This document shows positions 1-10,762 of a DNA stretch of 64,000 nucleotides, piece after piece. Source of the stretch: Telmatactis stephensoni (taxonomy: Eukaryota; Cnidaria; Anthozoa; Actiniaria; Isophelliidae); NCBI GenBank assembly GCA_029948255.1, contig JALIZF010001504.1:248001-312000 (forward strand). Direction: 5' to 3'. The notes under the pieces are model-generated. The model was not told where the DNA came from and made no database searches. It saw only the letters and a list, made by a program, of their open reading frames with translations. How positions within the stretch are numbered: the first letter of the stretch is position 1; every line of letters begins with the position of its first letter. Position numbers and translations under genes: made by a program.

Positions 1-8
1 TATCTGAC

Positions 9-590
9 ATGCAATCTTATTCTCAAAATTGGTATCACTCTAAAAAGAATAAGCAATATGATTTGGATCACTATATAACAATTTTTCAAAGTAAGATAAG
101 GGAGGGCCCATATTATATATGCTCTGTTTGTAACAGATTACTATATAGAAAAACAGTTATCATATTAGATGAAAGTAAATACATCATTCAACACTTGTTT
201 ACAGGAAAGAAGTCATTTGATGAAAAACAATACATTTGCAAAACTTGTCATTCTAAAGTCAAGAAGCAACAAATACCATGTCAAGCTGTACACAATAATT
301 TGCAAGTAGATGAAATACCCCCTGAACTGGCAGTCTTAGAAAAACTTGAACAAATACTTATTGCACAAAGAATAGTCTTTGAAAAAATAGTGGTGATGCC
401 AAAAGGTCAACAAAGGAAGATTAAGGGAGCAATCTGTAATGTACCTGTTGAATGTGATCAAACATGTAATGTATTACCTCGTCCTCCTGAAAGATCTGGC
501 ATTATAATGTTAAAATTAAAAAGAAAACTTCAGTTTAGAGGTCACGTGTACTTTCAAGCTGTCGCCCTCAAATATATTATGTGCTCTTAA
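9..590 (+). pseudogene. Helentron replicase, N-terminal part
   Basis: An open stretch of 193 codons with two CxxC pairs (CSVC near residue 38, CKTC near residue 77), suggesting a zinc-binding fold, then a segment ending in KLKRKLQFRGHVY. This resembles the cysteine-bearing region found upstream of the Rep domain in animal Helitron proteins (the DUF6570-like region). It ends at a stop before the Rep part and is out of phase with what follows, so it is a broken piece. Family assignment is from memory of the motif pattern. Confidence 0.6.
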
Positions 591-1471
591 CTGGCTGAAA
601 ATGAATATCCATTGTACGTGATATAGCTGTTGACATACAATATCCATTCAGATCTATATCCCTTCAACAAACTGTTAAATCAAATATAAGTATTCATGCA
701 TGAAATGAACTAAAGAGCGAACCTCAGTTACTGAATAATATCCATCAATTCCCTGAACAACTGCAGAAATGACAATACCACTGATGATAATGAAGGAAGG
801 ATGGACCTTTGAATGAATGTAGAACACCAACAAATGAGACATGTCTACAAATCTGGTATACAGATTATCCTGTACTTAGAAGAAAATGATCAAGCATCAT
901 TAGGAAATGAAAATCTATAATATTGCACCAGGTGAGAACAGACATCCCTGTCTCATTCATGACTGACAAACAATGTGAAGAGCTGGCATTCCCTGTACTA
1001 TTTCCTAAGGAAAATTTGGTTAAATGCTGATTCGTGATATTATAAATTTTCCTAGTAAAATACTTTCAATGCACCGACTATACATTACAGTGGCCGCTTT
1101 GCAACAAACCCAGAGTATCTTTTCTTTGCCCAGTTTATAATAGAACAAAAGAGTCTCTGATAGCATTAACTATTGCCTTAAAAGTACATAGCGCCATCAC
1201 TCCTGCTTCTCAATAAGATCTAATGCACAAGTTACAAACCTATTTGTCAAGATCAGGCTTACCTATTTTTACGACAATTCCAGGACACACCTTACTGGCA
1301 AAAGTTTATGTATGAAGTAGTTGCCATGGTGAAACAACTTGGAATACCACATGGTTCTGACATTATCTTGTGCTGATCTTAGATGGCCTGAGTGTTTCAG
1401 ATTATTGCAGAACACAAGGCAAGATATGACTGATGAAGAGTTGAGCTTTATCTTATAATGACAGATGTTCA
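591..1471 (+). pseudogene. Helentron replicase, frameshifted Rep N-terminal segment
   Basis: No long frame is open, but short stretches in alternating frames read like the start of the Helitron-like N domain. Around 975-1020 the frame gives ELAFPVLFPKENL, matching the usual 'fP.LFP.G..g' region, and around 1080-1150 there is a segment like 'ARLLHYSGRFATNPEYLFFAQF' spread over frames. Indels and stops separate these pieces. It joins the 9-590 and 1472-2527 segments. Confidence 0.5.
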
Positions 1472-2527
1472 ATGCTAAATCTCAATCCTGTTGTTGTTGC
1501 TAAGCACTTCCAATACAGAGTTGAAACATTCTTTACTGAAGTTCTACTCTCTAATGCAAACCCAATAGGTAAAATAATTTACTATGCACTTCGGATTGAA
1601 TTTCAAATGAGAGGCTCCCCTCACTTACATGCTTTGATATGGACTTCTGATTGCCCTAAATTAACACATGACAATAAACAAGCATACATAGACTTTATTG
1701 ATAAACATGTACAAGCCTGCCTTCCAGATAGACAAGTTAACCCTCATTTACATGAGTTAGTTAAAACTTATCAAAAACACAGCCATTCTAAAACCTGTAG
1801 AAAGTACAAAAATATTCGCTGCAGATTCAACTTTGGACAATTTTTTACAAACAGAACTATTGTGGCTGAACCTCTCTCGGATGATATCAGTGATGAAATA
1901 AAAACAAGTACACTGGACAAACGAAGAGCAATTCTCACTCTAGTGAAAGAGAAGATAGATGATGTACTAAATCCAAGCAAACCAAATTATGATTCTACAT
2001 TAACAGAATCAGATATTTTCAGCTCTGTTGGTATTACAGACGAGCAATATTACTCTGCATTATCCATTTCACCTGATTCTGATTACGAGTTGCATCTTAA
2101 ACGACCAATAGACAGCTGTTTCATTAACAATTACTTTATAGCAGGTATAAAAGGGTTTGCTGCTAATGTTGATTTACAGCCAGTTTTCAATCACTATAAG
2201 TGCATAACTTATGTATGTTCATACTTCACTAAAGATGAGACAGAATGCTCACAAGCTATCATGAATGCAGCAAAAGAAGCTAAAGCTGCCAATATGAACA
2301 TAAGAGATGGATTGAAAAAAATTGGTGCTGCTTTTCTCTCTACCAGAGAAGTTTCTAGTCAGGAAAGCGCATATAGGTGTATGCCGGAATTATGGTTAAG
2401 GAAAATCTTCCCAGCAGCAGTGTTTGTCAGTACTGACTTACCAGACAAACGAGTACGTATTGCAAAATCACAAGAGGAACTTGAGAGCTTGATGATGAAA
2501 GTACTGATGTGGACAAGTCCAATATAA
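1472..2527 (+). pseudogene. Helentron Rep (rolling-circle initiator) domain
   Basis: A 351-codon open stretch. It contains RGSPHLHALIW (near residue 50), the two-histidine metal site of rolling-circle Rep proteins, and ITYVCSYFTKDE (near residue 247), the tyrosine/lysine motif that in Helitrons nicks and rejoins DNA. Between them are the usual KYxxCRF-like residues (CRKYKNIRCRFNF). The frame ends at a stop at 2525-2527; coding similarity continues in another frame from about 2509 to 2706. The Rep motifs look intact, but the protein is disconnected from its helicase. Confidence 0.75.
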
Positions 2528-3391
2528 TTGAACGCTACACTAAGAGACCACAATCTATTCCTTGTGTTAACAATCTCTGTCTAGCAGAGTTTGCCTCTTA
2601 TTATTATAAAGATTATAGGAAGGAATATGAAGACACAGCTGATGCCTCAGCCACAAGTGCTCACAGGACAACTTTGATTGAAGTTCAACATACCTCAGAA
2701 ATGTGAAGAAGTGCTTCACTTCCAGGACCAAAATCATGATTAACTGATACTAATGAAAATTATGAAAACGCTAGCAACGTCAAAGGCTGTAATTAGATAT
2801 CCTACACCAAAACAAGAGAAAGGAGCCTGAAAAGTTTTTTCATTGCACTTACTGATGCTCTACTCTCCACGTGAGAGATGAAAGTAAAGCTCTTGTTACA
2901 GTGATGGTACCGTATAGCATCAAAATACTTATGAACCTGATTATCAAGCCAAGTAGTACGATCACAACAGGTCCTATTTTGAACCTGATGATAGATGCAG
3001 TAGCAGAAGCACTGAAAGTCTAAGAACCAACCAAGGCATCATTCATTCTTATGACTCTATGAATGATTTCAAGAAAATGATGATATCACAATGAAGTGCC
3101 GATCACCCAAATCCTGAGGAATCTTTTAGTGAACAATTACCTTCACATTTGTCTTCATCGATGCTGATCAACTTGCAGCTTCAGGGATAACAGGGTAACT
3201 CAACCTACATCAATATCTGATTGATGAACTACGCCCAGTGTAAAGATCTTTAAACAATACACATACGTATGCATTTTGATCATGTGTTTTCCTGGTGTAG
3301 AAATAAAATGAAAAACATAGAATAGTCGAAAACCAAAGAATCAAGAATATTTCTTTTGTCAACAGGAGGTGCAGGAGCTGGAAGAGCCATT
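2509..3391 (+). pseudogene. Helentron linker and helicase Walker A remnant
   Basis: 2509-2706 is open and continues the Rep-helicase linker (SIPCVNNLCLAEFASYY). After that all frames are broken. At 3362-3391 the + strand reads TGGAGAGRAI and then stops; this is a decayed PIF1 Walker A (normally GGAGTGKS-like), with the key lysine changed to arginine. ATP binding would be expected to be lost. Confidence 0.55.
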
Positions 3392-3463
3392 TAATTAAAC
3401 TACAATATACCACGCTGTAACAAAGACTTTCACACATGCACCCATGAACCCTGACCTGCCATC

Positions 3464-4204
3464 GTACTTCTAATGGCTCCAACTGGAGTTGCTGCTATAA
3501 ACATAAATGGCACAACTATAAACACAGCTCTGGGAATTCCAAAAGAAACAGGTATCACTTTAAAACCACTGTCAGACCAAAATAGAACTCAAATGAGGCT
3601 CTTTTTATCTGAACTTAAGCTTATTGTAATAGATGAGATTTCTATGGTTGGTAATACTACACTACTTCACATTCATCAAAGACTAAGAGAAATATTTGAC
3701 TCACCAGCCTCTAAACTTTTTGCTGGAATAAGCATCATTGCAGTAGGTGATATGTATCAATTACCACCAATAAGGAGAAAACCAGTATTTGAAAACTATA
3801 ACAATGATACATATAACTTGTGCCATCCCTGGCATCTATTCACAATGATAGAACTCACTGATATAATGAGACAAAAAGATGACCAGCCATTTGCTGAGAT
3901 GTTAAACAGGTTTCGTACTGCTACCCAAACTGAGGAAGATATTACGTGCATTCAATCAAGATCAATAGACCCAGCAGATGAAAACTATCCATCTGATGCT
4001 ATTCATATATTTGCTGAAAATAGACCTGTCAATGATCACAACAGCAATAAACTAGATCAATTACCTGGACCTGTGTTTCAACTTAGAGCAACAGATCAGT
4101 ATCTTAAAAATGTTTCTCAAAATGACATTGATAGAGTTTTATCAAAAGGAAGATCTGAAACAGGTGGGCTGGATTATGACATCTTTAGTCAAAGTAGGTG
4201 CTAA
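3464..4204 (+). pseudogene. Helentron PIF1-like helicase, central part
   Basis: Reading from 3464 gives VLLMAPTGVAAININGTTI, the classical PIF1 motif Ia region. Then come VIDEISMVG (Walker B, near residue 62 counting from 3473), VGDMYQLPPI (motif III) and LTDIMRQKDDQPFAEMLNRFR (motif IV region). These motifs are diagnostic of the PIF1 family and, beside a Rep domain, of Helitrons. The open frame ends at 4202-4204. It is cut off from the Walker A remnant upstream and from motifs V and VI downstream. Confidence 0.8.
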
Positions 4205-4329
4205 GTAATGCTAACAAACAACTATTGACATTTGGCAGATAGACTGATTAATGGCCAAAATAGGGAGTGTCCTTAAAATTGATATAACCATGAAGTTACA
4301 CAAAAACCAACTATTCATTTACATCAAAT

Positions 4330-4630
4330 TTGATGATGACAAAGCTGGCACAAAATATTATTGCAAATCTAGCAACCCTATTTGTTAGAAGAAAATCAAT
4401 GCTTGTTCCTATTGAACCTATACTAGCAAGAATTAAAATTAAGACCAGGTCAAGCCATCTTCCCCAGAAATACAAAGAGTTACAATTCCCTATTACACTT
4501 GCATATGCCGTAACAATACATAAAGTTCCGGGCTCTCTTTGCATATAGTTGTAATAAGTTTGAACTCTTAAACAAAGATCATTCAATTATGGTCAATTTA
4601 TGTTGCCTTGAGCCGCTCAACATCTCTATA
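4330..4630 (+). pseudogene. Helentron helicase C-terminal motifs V-VI
   Basis: 4330-4548 encodes FPITLAYAVTIHKVPG, the motif V region of PIF1 helicases (usually '.lAYAiTIHKsQG'), with Ser-Gln replaced by Val-Pro. Around 4599-4623 a different frame reads YVALSRST, motif VI ('YVALSRv'). A single-base indel separates the two, so the protein could not be made intact. Confidence 0.65.
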
Positions 4631-4769
4631 ATGGAATTTACATCCTAGGAGACATTCAAAGCAAACACTGTAAAGCTGACCCTAGAGTACATAAAGAATA
4701 TGAAACTTGAGAGAGATTCTACCATTGCATTCTCAAACAATTACAGAACCTAGTTCATCTTTAACCATT

Positions 4770-5399
4770 TCTCTACTTAATGTAAGGTCACTGAAAAAAA
4801 CACAGCATTGATATTAAACATGACCCTAATATTTTCGGAGCTGACATGATTATGTTTCACAGAAACACAACTTCTCCTTGGCAGCAATGATGATGAAATA
4901 AGAAATAATCTTATCCCTTCACATTGTACAGACAAGATCATGTCTCTGACAGATATTCCAGTTTAGAATCTGTTCAAAAAGCAACCTGGAAATCAAAGAA
5001 AGTGACTACTTCCCTGAAATTAATGCACTCAAAGTTGTTGTTGTCAATGATATGATACCAGTTTGCCTAACAATAGTTCTACTTTATCGTAAGCATGGTT
5101 CCAATATTTCACAGTACATAAACAGCATTAGAAGTCTTTTGAATGCCCATGAAATAGATATCATTCTAGGTGACTTTAATATAAATTATCTAAATGATAA
5201 GGAAGTTCAGCCACTTAAAGTTCTCATGGAATCCTTTAGCTATGAACAAACTGTCCAAAGTCCAACATTTATATCAACAGGAAGTTTACTAGACCATATA
5301 TATGTAAGAAATGAAATGTTAAGCATAATTGATACTTCTGTAGCTAGTGTGTACTATTCTGATCATGATGCCATTAAGATTTCATTAAATTTCAAATAA
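4770..5399 (+). pseudogene. Helentron apurinic-like endonuclease (EEP) domain
   Basis: The domain starts near 4773 with LLNVRSLKK, continues near 4856 with CFTETQLLLG (E of the metal site), and after a frame break runs open from 5052 to 5399. The last part holds DIILGDFNIN (near residue 40), LDHIYVR (near residue 95) and YYSDHDAI (near residue 107), all conserved catalytic blocks of the endonuclease/exonuclease/phosphatase fold. An EEP domain C-terminal to the helicase separates Helentrons from classical Helitrons. Confidence 0.75.
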
Positions 5400-6015
5400 A
5401 CCGTTAATTTACAAAACTGTAATTATATGTTTTCATCAAGTTATAAAAATGTTTGCAAGCAGTTGAAAATAATGTTAAACAGTCATCATTGGCTTGACAG
5501 ACTTCACAGGAAACAACTAAATATCACCTCTAAAAGAATTATAGACTTAGCAAACTAAACTCCTGAACATTGACTTAATTCACAGAAATCTTATATTTAC
5601 ACAAAATGGAAATTGAAGGTAGCTATACATTTGCTCAGCTTTCCCACTTTAAGTGGGATCACTGACACCTTTACGGTGTCTCTCAACAATCTTCAACCAG
5701 GGACTGCAGAAAACACTGGAGAGCTGGGATGCTATATAATATATAGCCACTTTCTGTGCTACCTAGTCAAATATTCTGTTTGAAATTACATTTTTGACTA
5801 GGTAGTCTGCTACTTCTACTTTATTTTCAAATGCTAGTCCCCCACTCCCACTTCTCAAGGTGTTCTGTAGTCCCTGTCAACATTGAGCACAAGGTAAGTA
5901 AAATGCTGTTTCATTATAGCCAAATCAATTTAATAAGTATAATAATATATAGCTTCTACTAATCTTTTGCAGGTTGCTCAAATGAATGTAATCTACATAT
6001 AACATATTAGCTGCA

Positions 6016-7060
6016 ATGGACGTATATCCAAGCATTCTATTCAGACAAGTACAAATAATGGATAGTTTTACTATACTGAACAACAATTATAATTATTCTA
6101 ACAATATCTATGGCAAACTAAGAGGGTGGCATTCAAGTGAAATAGATAATTCTACATTGAATCTGAGTACAAGTACAAGTACAGTAATTGAAACAATAAT
6201 CCTACATGTATATGGCAAACCAAGTAAGGGACCATCAACTACTAACAATGGATAACTGTATATTGACCCCAGGAGGTCCTTCAAGTACTTCATTGACTAC
6301 AAGTTCAGTCATTCAAACAATAATAATCTATATGGCATGCCAAACCAAGGAGCTATAATCAATTACAAAGGATAACACTTACTGTATTGACCATGCAGCT
6401 ACAAGTAAAATATTCAACCAATATCAATTAATCTGTATGGCAAAGGAAAGGTGACCATCAACTACAATGCATTTAACTATATTGATGCAGTACAAGTACA
6501 GTTATCCAACCAGTGAATAATAATCTATATTGCAAACCATTAAGGATGATGTGGCCATCAACTATAGTGGATAACTATTGCCTCATCAGTAGAAGTACAG
6601 TTATCAAACCAATAACAATCTATGATTGGCAAACCAAGGAGGTGGCCATCATAACTATAATGCACTTATAACTACATTGACTCAGTACAAGTACAGTAAA
6701 TTATTCAAACAATAATACTCATATGGCAAACCAAGGAGGTGGCCATCCTATAATCATCGATAACTGTATTGACCTACAAGTAAAATTGTTCAACCATAAT
6801 CTATCAATCTGTATGGCAAACCAAGGAGGTGGTCATCAACAGGTACTATGCATTTAACTACATTGACTCAGTACAAGTACAAGTACAGCAATTCAAACAA
6901 TAATACTCTATATGGCAAACCAAGAAGGTGGCCATCAACCACAGTGGATATCAATCTACAGTATTATGGCAAACCAAGAAGGTGATTGTCAACTACAATG
7001 CATTAACTACACTGAATATGTGGCAAACCAAGGAGGTCACTTTGATAGTAAATCAATTAC
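6016..7060. repeat. Degenerate minisatellite, period about 100 bp
   Basis: The block 'tatggcaaaccaaggaggtg' followed by 'gccatcaact' recurs roughly every 95-105 bases (near 6110, 6210, 6335, 6437, 6530, 6627, 6725, 6818, 6915) and then at about 50-bp spacing to 7022. Between blocks lies a conserved spacer with 'actcagtacaagtacag' and 'caaacaataatac'. Copies differ by indels, so the array is old. It starts about 600 bp after the Helentron coding remains and may be its non-coding 3' part. Confidence 0.75.
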
Positions 7061-8959
7061 ATGTAACTGATCTAAGAGAACTATACAAAAATATTTAATT
7101 ATGGCAATCCAAAAGACAATCTTCAAATTCATTATGCATACTTTGACTATAAACATACAATGTAATTAATTGATATTTAATATTTATCTGTAGAAAGTCC
7201 ATACTGTTGACAATCAGGATTTTCTACTCTACAAAAATAATCTGTATAGACACTTGTATAAGCTTATTAAGTTACCCTCATGTGATAAATATCTCAGATT
7301 AAAACATAAAACAAAAAAAACAAAAAAACACCCTCCAACAATGATAAGTTAAATAATGCGACGAATACTTACATTGCAGCTAATATTCTATTGGTGACAA
7401 TTATGCTAGCTTTGTAATTAAGCTTCCTTATCAGTAAACTTAACAAAAGGTTTGCAATGAATGATCGATCCAGCTTTCTAACCATTTACCCTGACAAAAC
7501 TTCTTATATCTCATGTTTATCCAAACTTACATAATCTATAAACATTTAAACCTTGCACATTAACAATAGTTACCTTATCTATAGCCCAAATAACGAGAAA
7601 TTCCGACCTACAATCGACCTAGTACAGCACATTTCCATGTTTCTCCAATTTTTAAAATGGCCGCCAATCTTTCGTACCCAGTCCCTTTACTAAGCGTTGT
7701 CACGCAATGCGGTGGTAATACATGTAAATTACAGACATAGCTACTGTCAGGAATTCAATAGTGTTGTATCAAGAGAGCATAAATATGTATCCATGTATCG
7801 GAATGCCAACAAGGTTACAGTTGACGGTTGACTCCATGTAAAGGGAAACTGTAGGACACACAGGTAGCCCAACTGAATGCCTATATTAGGCAGGTAATTA
7901 GTATCTACTCAAAATTCTTTCACGAGTAAACGCACCCTTGTGCGTCTAGTTTATATATTTTCATGGAATCAAGGCTCTATTTGACCTGATGCGTTTGGTC
8001 ACGTAATAGATAAAACATCTGAAACATGAACGCCGAAAAAATACACGATTTGTTATTGTGTCAAAAACGTCGTTGTAGAAGTCTTTGCAGCAAAAAATTA
8101 AGATATATAGTAAAATAAAAAGTTGAATAAACTGGTATATTTTTGCATGTTGGGATAAAGGCAAACACTAAGCTGCTGACAGACAAATTGACTAATCAGA
8201 TATTCTCTAAAAAGGTCAAAAAAGGTCTTTATTATGTTACGGTTAAGTGAAGAATGCGTGAAACGGCTCGGGGAAGAGTACGCACGGGGCCGGTCACTGA
8301 AGGGCTCCCGGGGCACGAGTGAACGCACGTGTGCGTCTAGTTCTATTTCTTTCTGGCTTAATTTGTTGAGTAACTGGATTTTTTAATTATCGAGAAAATA
8401 AAGATACGTTGGCAAAATAATGATTGTGTAATACATTTAACAATGGATCTCATTGATAAAAGAGATTGACGAGGTTTCGATATCATTTCATCTTTGTGCA
8501 CCGAAACTTTAAGAGGTTTTTGGTTTTCACGTGCTATGTCGTTTCAGTTTAAGCTTCAACTGAAAATCGTATTTATTTAACTTCTTAAGTCCCGATAATG
8601 CGCCAAATAATGTATAAAAAAGCAAAACAGAAGTTTTTCTTATAATGATATTATTGAAAATTATAAAATAACTATTATATAACGAGCGCTCTGATTGGCC
8701 GAAAACTGTGCTTGATGAGAGTATCAAACACGCTCATGTCACCTTTTCGAATTTTTCGTAAATTTGTGCGCTGTATGTTATTTTATGAAAGCTAGAAGTC
8801 AAAAACTGTTTTTAAATCAGTCAGTAAAATATATCCCTCTCTCCTAGATAATTATGGTTTTCAATTCTAATGGCTTCAAATCACTCTAAAGCCTGGTTTC
8901 ACTTTCGACGCACAAGCACAAGCATAATGCTCCGTTTTTACTGATCTTGAAAGTCACTA
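7061..8959. other. Intergenic, no gene seen
   Basis: AT-rich DNA with stops in all frames and no conserved protein motif. A short direct repeat, 'gtgcgtctagtt', occurs at about 7939 and 8331, each time preceded by 'cacgagt.aacgcac', suggesting the ends of one dispersed repeat. At about 8680 there is 'gagcgctctgattggccga', related to a motif repeated in the JmjC introns. Confidence 0.5.
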
Positions 8960-9234
8960 AAGGCCCGGACACACGGTGCCACATTTCTTGAAACATTTGC
9001 TGAAACATCGTGCGCAACACAATGTTGCAGCATGTGTCCACCCATTCCAATGTTTCACGAAACGTTGCGCGCAAAAGCCGCAGAAGTAGGATCGAGTTCT
9101 ACTTCTGCAACTGTCCAGAACTGTTGCGCGCAACATTGCACAAGATGTTTCAGTGGTGGATACACGGTGCAACCGTGTTGCGTGTAGTGTTTCAGCAAAT
9201 GTTTCGGGAAAAGTTGCACAGTGTGTCTGGGTCT
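8960..9234. mobile_element. Fold-back MITE, 'tgcaac' group, copy 1
   Basis: Imperfect terminal inverted repeats of about 45 bp: the left end (8960-9007, 'cggacacacggtg..' to 'atttgctgaaac') matches the reverse complement of 9189-9234. The centre contains 'gttctacttctgcaac' (about 9105). The long open frames on both strands are by-products of the palindrome. No transposase is present. Confidence 0.65.
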
Positions 9235-9250
9235 TACCGTTACATATCTC

Positions 9251-9588
9251 TAGGGCCCAGTTCATACGACAAACTTTTGCCGCGTCGAATCTAACTGACT
9301 TTGAGGTCGATTGAAATCCATTAAATTCGGTATCTGTTTTAAACAGTGATTTTGATACAAAACAGCGCTCAAACTGCATTGCATTGCATTCGACGCGACA
9401 AAAGTTCGACGTTTGAATACACGCCGACTTTTGCCGTTTCGTGCAACTGCGGGATCAGTCGATTTTAATTTCTGCCGAACTTAATCGAATTTGTCAAATT
9501 CAATTGGTTCTGACGTCGTATTTCTCATGTGCGAAATGCCGACTATTAAATTCAACGCGGCTAAAGTTCGACGTATGAATTGAGCCTA
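9251..9588. mobile_element. Fold-back MITE with ~38-bp TIRs
   Basis: The left end 'agttcatacgacaaactttt' (9259 on) pairs with the reverse complement of 'aaagttcgacgtatgaattg' (9562-9581), and the match extends over 'gccgcgtcgaat'/'attcaacgcggc'. Internal 'cgcgacaaaagttcgacg' at about 9393 is a further copy of the end sequence. Non-coding. Confidence 0.65.
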
Positions 9589-9591
9589 TAA

Positions 9592-9680
9592 GGAGCTGTT
9601 TATATGGAGGCTAGCCAGCCCGGTAAGCGGGCTGAATTCCTTTGTTTTCTTTTCCCTGGGGGCCACAGAACAAAAGAAGT

Positions 9681-9719
<39 letters not shown>

Positions 9720-9725
9720 CCCCCA
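9592..9725. mobile_element. Short fold-back element, ~45-bp near-perfect TIRs
   Basis: 'ctgtttatatggaggctagc' plus 'cagcccggtaagcgggctga' on the left is matched by its reverse complement on the right (9680-9722), around a ~40-bp spacer. The arm itself contains the small palindrome 'cccggtaagcgggctg'. This would form a strong stem-loop. Confidence 0.75.
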
Positions 9726-9726
9726 A

Positions 9727-10210
9727 GGCTATTTCTAGTTATTTCGCCATCGCGCGCGCAAGCGAAGGCTCTATTATTGAGGATGAAACATAAAGAAAAT
9801 GAGTAAAAACAGCCATTTTTGCTTGTCCTTAACGTGTCAGCGTTTCTCCTTTTAGTCAAACGTAAAACTGTGAAAGAAACGTCTGGACGGTTTTCTGTTC
9901 TGTTCCTGTATTGTCTTACATATCAGTAAAGCATCATTTATATTACCAAAACGATGACATTTTCATACGATAAATAACAATAAAAACTTCACAAACTTTA
10001 CGCGCCTTTTGCACTTCCATTGAGCAAAAATTTGATTTGGACCCGGAAGTGACGTCGGGGGAATGTGACGTCACACTTATTTAGGCCCCATAGAAGTCGA
10101 ATGCCGAAAGCAAACGGTCCCGTCCGCACGCACGTCAACAATCAAATTCTATTGTTTGAGAGACTTGAGAGCCTTGCGCGCGCGATGGCGAAATTCCTAA
10201 AAATAGCCCT
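9727..10210. mobile_element. MITE with TIR containing 'cgccatcgcgcgcgc'
   Basis: 9727-9770 ('ggctatttctag..atttcgccatcgcgcgcgcaag..gctct') is matched inverted at 10167-10210. The element is about 484 bp, non-coding, and abuts the fold-back ending at 9725. Confidence 0.65.
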
Positions 10211-10220
10211 AGTCGCCACG

Positions 10221-10368
10221 GAGTAGATTTTGCATGACTGCGCAAACGGCACCGCACGGTTACGTCAGAAATTTCGAATGTTTTTAGAGCTGTGTTTTTG
10301 TAGAGATCACGGCACTGACACAGTTACGGCACGGCGCGGTCCGTTTCACACTCATACGAAATCTGCTC
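10221..10368. mobile_element. 'gcacggcgcgg' MITE family, copy 1
   Basis: The ends are inverted ('gagtagattttgcatgactg' against the reverse complement of 'cacactcatacgaaatctgc'). The internal segment 'cacggcactgacacagt'/'acggcacggcgcggtcc' is shared with copies at 15641-15789 and 28602-28756. This copy lies about 395 bp upstream of the JmjC start codon. Confidence 0.7.
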
Positions 10369-10762
10369 TACTGAGTTTCGCTCTCTTAATATCTGGCACA
10401 TACTCAATTTTTAAATTTCACTACACCAAGTTTAGAGAAAAAAATGATACTGCTGCAGAGATTTTCCGCAGTACGTTTGTCATCACGCAAAGTAGTTAAG
10501 CTTTGCGTGACAAAACAAACCGTTTCCTACTACAAGAGAATTTTTTTGAAAATGTTAAAATGCATGCACCGAAAATTTTTAAGAAACTTAAAACAATGAA
10601 AATTTTAGACTTAATTTTAGAATTGATTTGCGGCAGACACTGTTTTCATCTCATCTGTACTGTTGCTGTTGCGTGATAGATTGTCACGCTCGTTGTGTGA
10701 CAGAAGACAGCTGCCACCATGAAAGTGTACATGCATAAACAGAAGCAGCTGACATAGTGACG

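Larger units (their letters stand above)
1..5400 (+). mobile_element. Decayed Helentron (Helitron with endonuclease)
   Basis: The + strand carries, in order, the parts of a Helentron replicase: a Helitron-associated N-terminal region (9-590), a Rep/Helitron-like region (about 950-2527), a PIF1-type helicase (about 3362-4620) and an endonuclease/exonuclease/phosphatase domain (about 4770-5399). The order Rep, helicase, endonuclease is that of the Helentron/Helitron2 group. The frame is broken repeatedly by stops and indels, so this copy is inactive. The left end lies outside the window or is lost, and I cannot define the right end. Confidence 0.75.

Noticed and set aside
8957..9379. 140-codon Cys-rich frame on the - strand
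   Set aside because: Lies across two fold-back MITEs; cysteines come from repeated 'tgc' words and a matching frame exists on the other strand.
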